In this document: positions 37,371-39,401 of the stretch, piece after piece | How the letters are laid out: the number at the start of each line of letters is the position of its first letter | How positions within the stretch are numbered: position 1 is the stretch's first letter | Assembly: GCA_945905835.1 (NCBI GenBank) | Contig: CAMDQJ010000027.1 | Coordinates: 1-39,401, forward strand | DNA length: 39,401 nucleotides | From: Asaia bogorensis | GTDB lineage: Bacteria; Pseudomonadota; Alphaproteobacteria; Reyranellales; Reyranellaceae | Reading direction: 5' to 3' | Position numbers and translations under genes: made by a program | The notes under the pieces: generated by a model | Database searches by the model: none | Seen by the model: the letters and a program-made list of their open reading frames with translations, nothing else | What the model was told of the DNA's origin: nothing

Positions 37371-37963
37371 CCACCCTTTCCAGATCGATCGGCGGCAGGC
37401 AACGCGCCGAGCAAGATTTTAGCCCGCTCCGTCTTGGCCTCGTAGAAGGTGTACGAGAGCGTGACGGTGCGGACGTTGTCGTAGCGGCGATCCTTGTCCA
37501 TGTCGGGATCGACGAAGAAGACGACGGGCATGTCGACCGACTGCCCGGGCATCAACAACTGCTCGGTGAAGCAGAAGCATTGCACCTTGTTGAACCACGG
37601 CCCGGCGTGCTCGGGCGTGACGTTGTAGGTCGCAGTGCCGACGATCGGCCGCTGCGAGACGTTGGTCACGCGGTAATGCGCCAGATTCTCCTCGCCGAGA
37701 TGCACCTTCACTTCGCGTTCGAGCGGCTGGAAGCGCCACGGCAGGTTGGGATCGACGTTGGCGTCGAAGCGCACCTGGACGGTGCGGGCAATCACCGGCC
37801 GCTCGCCACCCTGCTGGGCGATCACCGGCGTGCCGGCAAAGCCGGTGGCGCGGCAGAACATCTCGTAGAGCGGCACTGCGGCGTAGGCCAGCGCCGCCAT
37901 GCCGACGGCGACGGCGGCCAGCCGGCCGGCGGTGCGGGCGTTGCGTGTCTCGACAGCGCTCAT
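37367..37963 (-). CDS. ctaG: Cytochrome c oxidase assembly protein CtaG/Cox11
   Basis: Copper chaperone that delivers Cu to the CuB site of oxidase subunit I. The 198-residue product has one N-terminal membrane anchor (about 12-31), the PLYEMFCRATGFAGT segment and a periplasmic domain with the copper-binding pair C129 and C131 in QCFCFTEQ. FVDPDMDKD follows near the C-terminus. ATG 37963 overlaps the CoxF-like stop by 4 bp. Length matches family members. Confidence 0.97.
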   Translation of the reverse strand: MSAVETRNARTAGRLAAVAVGMAALAYAAVPLYEMFCRATGFAGTPVIAQQGGERPVIARTVQVRFDANVDPNLPWRFQPLEREVKVHLGEENLAHYRVTNVSQRPIVGTATYNVTPEHAGPWFNKVQCFCFTEQLLMPGQSVDMPVVFFVDPDMDKDRRYDNVRTVTLSYTFYEAKTERAKILLGALPAADRSGKGG

Positions 37964-38136
37964 AGCTTGTCGCCCATGCGCACGATGGTGAGCACGAAGA
38001 AGATAGCGGCCAGCGCCAGAAGGGCCGCGAACATCAAAAGGTTCTTGCCGCGCTGACGTCGGTGAATGTCGGTATCACCGGGTTTGCGCCCAGGGGCTGA
38101 GTTGTTCGGAGCGGGCTCGGCCATGACCACGCTCAT
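37960..38136 (-). CDS. Small membrane protein between ctaB and ctaG (CoxF-like)
   Basis: A 58-residue protein from ATG 38136, with a hydrophilic N-terminus (MSVVMAEPAPNNSAPGRKPG), a basic patch (HRRQRGKN) and one hydrophobic segment (about 34-52: LLMFAALLALAAIFFVLTI). Size, topology and position between ctaB and ctaG match the small CoxF proteins of alphaproteobacterial oxidase operons, whose role is not well defined. Both ends are 4-bp overlaps (ATGA with ctaB; TGA with ctaG). It is easily missed because the same frame stays open far upstream inside ctaB. Confidence 0.85.
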   Translation of the reverse strand: MSVVMAEPAPNNSAPGRKPGDTDIHRRQRGKNLLMFAALLALAAIFFVLTIVRMGDKL

Positions 38137-39050
38137 CCGACCAGGGCCCGGTCGAGCGGCAGGGCGGCGAACAGGAGCGCCAGGTAGAGCAGCGAGAAGC
38201 GGAACATGCGCCGTGCAGCGCCGTGCGCACTGTCGTCGTCGGCGGTGCGCCAGACGATCACGGCATGGCCGATGAAGGCGAGGCTGAGGCCGACCGCGAA
38301 GGCGCCGTAGAGCCAGCCGACGGCGCCGAGCAGGGTCGGCGCCAGCGCCACCGGCGCCAGGACAAGCGTATAGATCAGCATCTGGCGCTTGGTCTCGCGC
38401 GGCCCCGCCACCACCGGCAGCATCGGCACGCCGGCGCGACGGTAGTCCTCGCTGCGATAGAGCGCGAGCGCCCAGAAATGCGGCGGCGTCCACAGGAAGA
38501 TCAGCAGGAACAGCGCAATGCCGACGGGCGAGACGTCGCCGGTCGCGGCGGCCCAGCCGATCATCGGCGGGAAGGCGCCGGCGGCGCCGCCGATCACGAT
38601 GTTCTGCGGCGTGCGGCGCTTCAGCCAGATCGTGTAGACGAAGACGTAGAACAGGATGGCGGCGGCCAGCAGTGCCGCTGCGACGTAGTTGGTGGCAACG
38701 GCCATCAGCAGGACCGAGAAGATCGACAGCAGCACGCCCAGCCCAAGTGCGTCGTCCGGCGCGACGCGGCCGGTCGGCAGCGGACGGCCGCGCGTGCGCG
38801 TCATCAGGGCGTCGAGATCGCGCTCGTACCACATGTTGATGGCGCCGGCGGCGCCCGAGCCCAGCGCGATCGCCGCCACGGCAAGGGCTGCGGTGAAGGG
38901 ATGGATGTGGACCGGTGCAATCAGCACGCCGACCAGGCCGGTGAACACGACCAGCGACATGACGCGCGGCTTCAGCAACTCGACATAGTCGCGCACGCGC
39001 GCCGGCGTCGCGTCGATCGCTTCTGTCAGGATATATGCGGTATCGCTCAT
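38133..39050 (-). CDS. ctaB: Protohaem IX farnesyltransferase
   Basis: Polytopic UbiA-family prenyltransferase that adds a farnesyl group to haem b, making haem o for conversion to haem a. The 305-residue product has about nine transmembrane segments, the first Asp-rich motif NMWYERDLDALMTRTRGRPLP and, in the second conserved region, LWTPPHFWALALYRSEDYRRAGVPMLPV. The start is ATG 39050. It lies 48 bp after ctaD, with a small hairpin between, and overlaps the CoxF-like gene by 4 bp. Confidence 0.98.
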   Translation of the reverse strand: MSDTAYILTEAIDATPARVRDYVELLKPRVMSLVVFTGLVGVLIAPVHIHPFTAALAVAAIALGSGAAGAINMWYERDLDALMTRTRGRPLPTGRVAPDDALGLGVLLSIFSVLLMAVATNYVAAALLAAAILFYVFVYTIWLKRRTPQNIVIGGAAGAFPPMIGWAAATGDVSPVGIALFLLIFLWTPPHFWALALYRSEDYRRAGVPMLPVVAGPRETKRQMLIYTLVLAPVALAPTLLGAVGWLYGAFAVGLSLAFIGHAVIVWRTADDDSAHGAARRMFRFSLLYLALLFAALPLDRALVG

Positions 39051-39066
39051 CGCCTCTTAAAGGCGA

Positions 39067-39087
39067 AGGCGCCGGTGAACGGCGCCT
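39067..39087. repeat. Hairpin between ctaD and ctaB
   Basis: 8-bp arms AGGCGCCG and CGGCGCCT around a GTGAA loop, 11 bp downstream of the ctaD stop. On the minus strand it is followed by TCGCCTTTAAGAGG, so it lacks a proper T run. It could be an RNA-stabilising or processing hairpin that sets different levels of ctaD and ctaB. Confidence 0.4.
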
Positions 39088-39098
39088 CCGCTCCTCGA

Positions 39099-39401
39099 TT
39101 AATGGTGCGCGGTCGGCGAAATGTGCGGCAGTTCCTCGAACGTATGGAACGGCGGCGGCGAAGGCACCGTCCATTCCAGCGTCGTGGCGCCGTCGCCCCA
39201 GTAGTTGGCGCCGACCTTGCGGCCGGCGATCAACGTGCCGAACACGATGAAGACCAGCCAGAAGATCGCCGAGCCGAACGACAGGAACGCACCCATCGAC
39301 GACACGTAGTTCCAGTGCGACATCGCGTCGGGATAGTCGACGTAGTGGCGCGGCATGCCGGCGAGGCCGGAGAAATGCATCGGGAAGAAGGTCAGGTTGA
39401 C
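39099..39401 (-). CDS. ctaD: Cytochrome c oxidase subunit I, C-terminal part
   Basis: Only the last 100 codons are in the window; the 5' part lies beyond the right edge. The fragment reads [27 protein letters not shown], then [24 protein letters not shown] (the last transmembrane helix) and [29 protein letters not shown]. These are the standard C-terminal features of aa3-type subunit I. The catalytic haem-copper ligands lie in the missing part. It is the first visible gene of the oxidase operon, with ctaC presumably further upstream. Confidence 0.97.
   Translation of the reverse strand, partial: VNLTFFPMHFSGLAGMPRHYVDYPDAMSHWNYVSSMGAFLSFGSAIFWLVFIVFGTLIAGRKVGANYWGDGATTLEWTVPSPPPFHTFEELPHISPTAHH

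Overview
This window is a high-GC chromosomal segment of an alphaproteobacterium. The evidence is the dcw gene order (mraZ to ftsZ, with ddl and murB between murC and ftsQ), the aa3 cytochrome oxidase block (ctaD-ctaB-coxF-ctaG-ctaE-DUF983-SURF1) running into thrC and an M16 peptidase, and meso-diaminopimelate-type MurE. A Rhodospirillales or Reyranella-like lineage is possible, but this is a guess and was not tested.

Region 1 (1-18346, minus strand) is a complete division and cell-wall cluster: mraZ, rsmH, ftsL, ftsI, murE, murF, mraY, murD, ftsW, murG, murC, murB, ddl, ftsQ, ftsA and ftsZ. The ftsZ 3' end lies outside the window. Most junctions are 4-bp ATGA or GTGA overlaps, so the whole cluster from mraZ to ftsQ is probably one translationally coupled transcript. 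These genes make lipid II (MurB-G, MraY, Ddl), polymerise and cross-link it at the septum (FtsW, FtsI) and build the divisome (FtsL, Q, A, Z). Upstream of mraZ are four GGGA/GGTA repeats at exact 10-bp spacing that look like an MraZ operator.

Region 2 (18400-23040) holds a secreted thermonuclease-fold gene with a probable one-base frameshift at its last codons, the RNase P RNA gene (rnpB), ampD, an acyltransferase, a MaoC-like hydratase, a TerB/J-domain protein and a TauE/SafE permease.

Region 3 (23099-30780) holds uvrB on the plus strand, then two gene remnants facing away from each other (a TPR protein with an in-frame amber codon and a headless patatin). After these come an operon of an intradiol dioxygenase with an ABC ATPase and permease, a GNAT acetyltransferase and an Asp/Asn beta-hydroxylase-like gene.

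Region 4 (30832-39401, minus strand) holds the M16 peptidase, thrC, a DUF1272 protein, an M32 carboxypeptidase, SURF1, DUF983, ctaE, ctaG, a CoxF-like small protein, ctaB and the 3' end of ctaD. These are mostly cytochrome oxidase structure and assembly genes.

I saw no tRNA, insertion sequence, CRISPR array, prophage or obvious defence island. No convincing new multi-gene system is present. The items most worth a second look are the mraZ repeats, the double-truncation scar at about 26112, the nuclease frameshift and the dioxygenase-transporter coupling.
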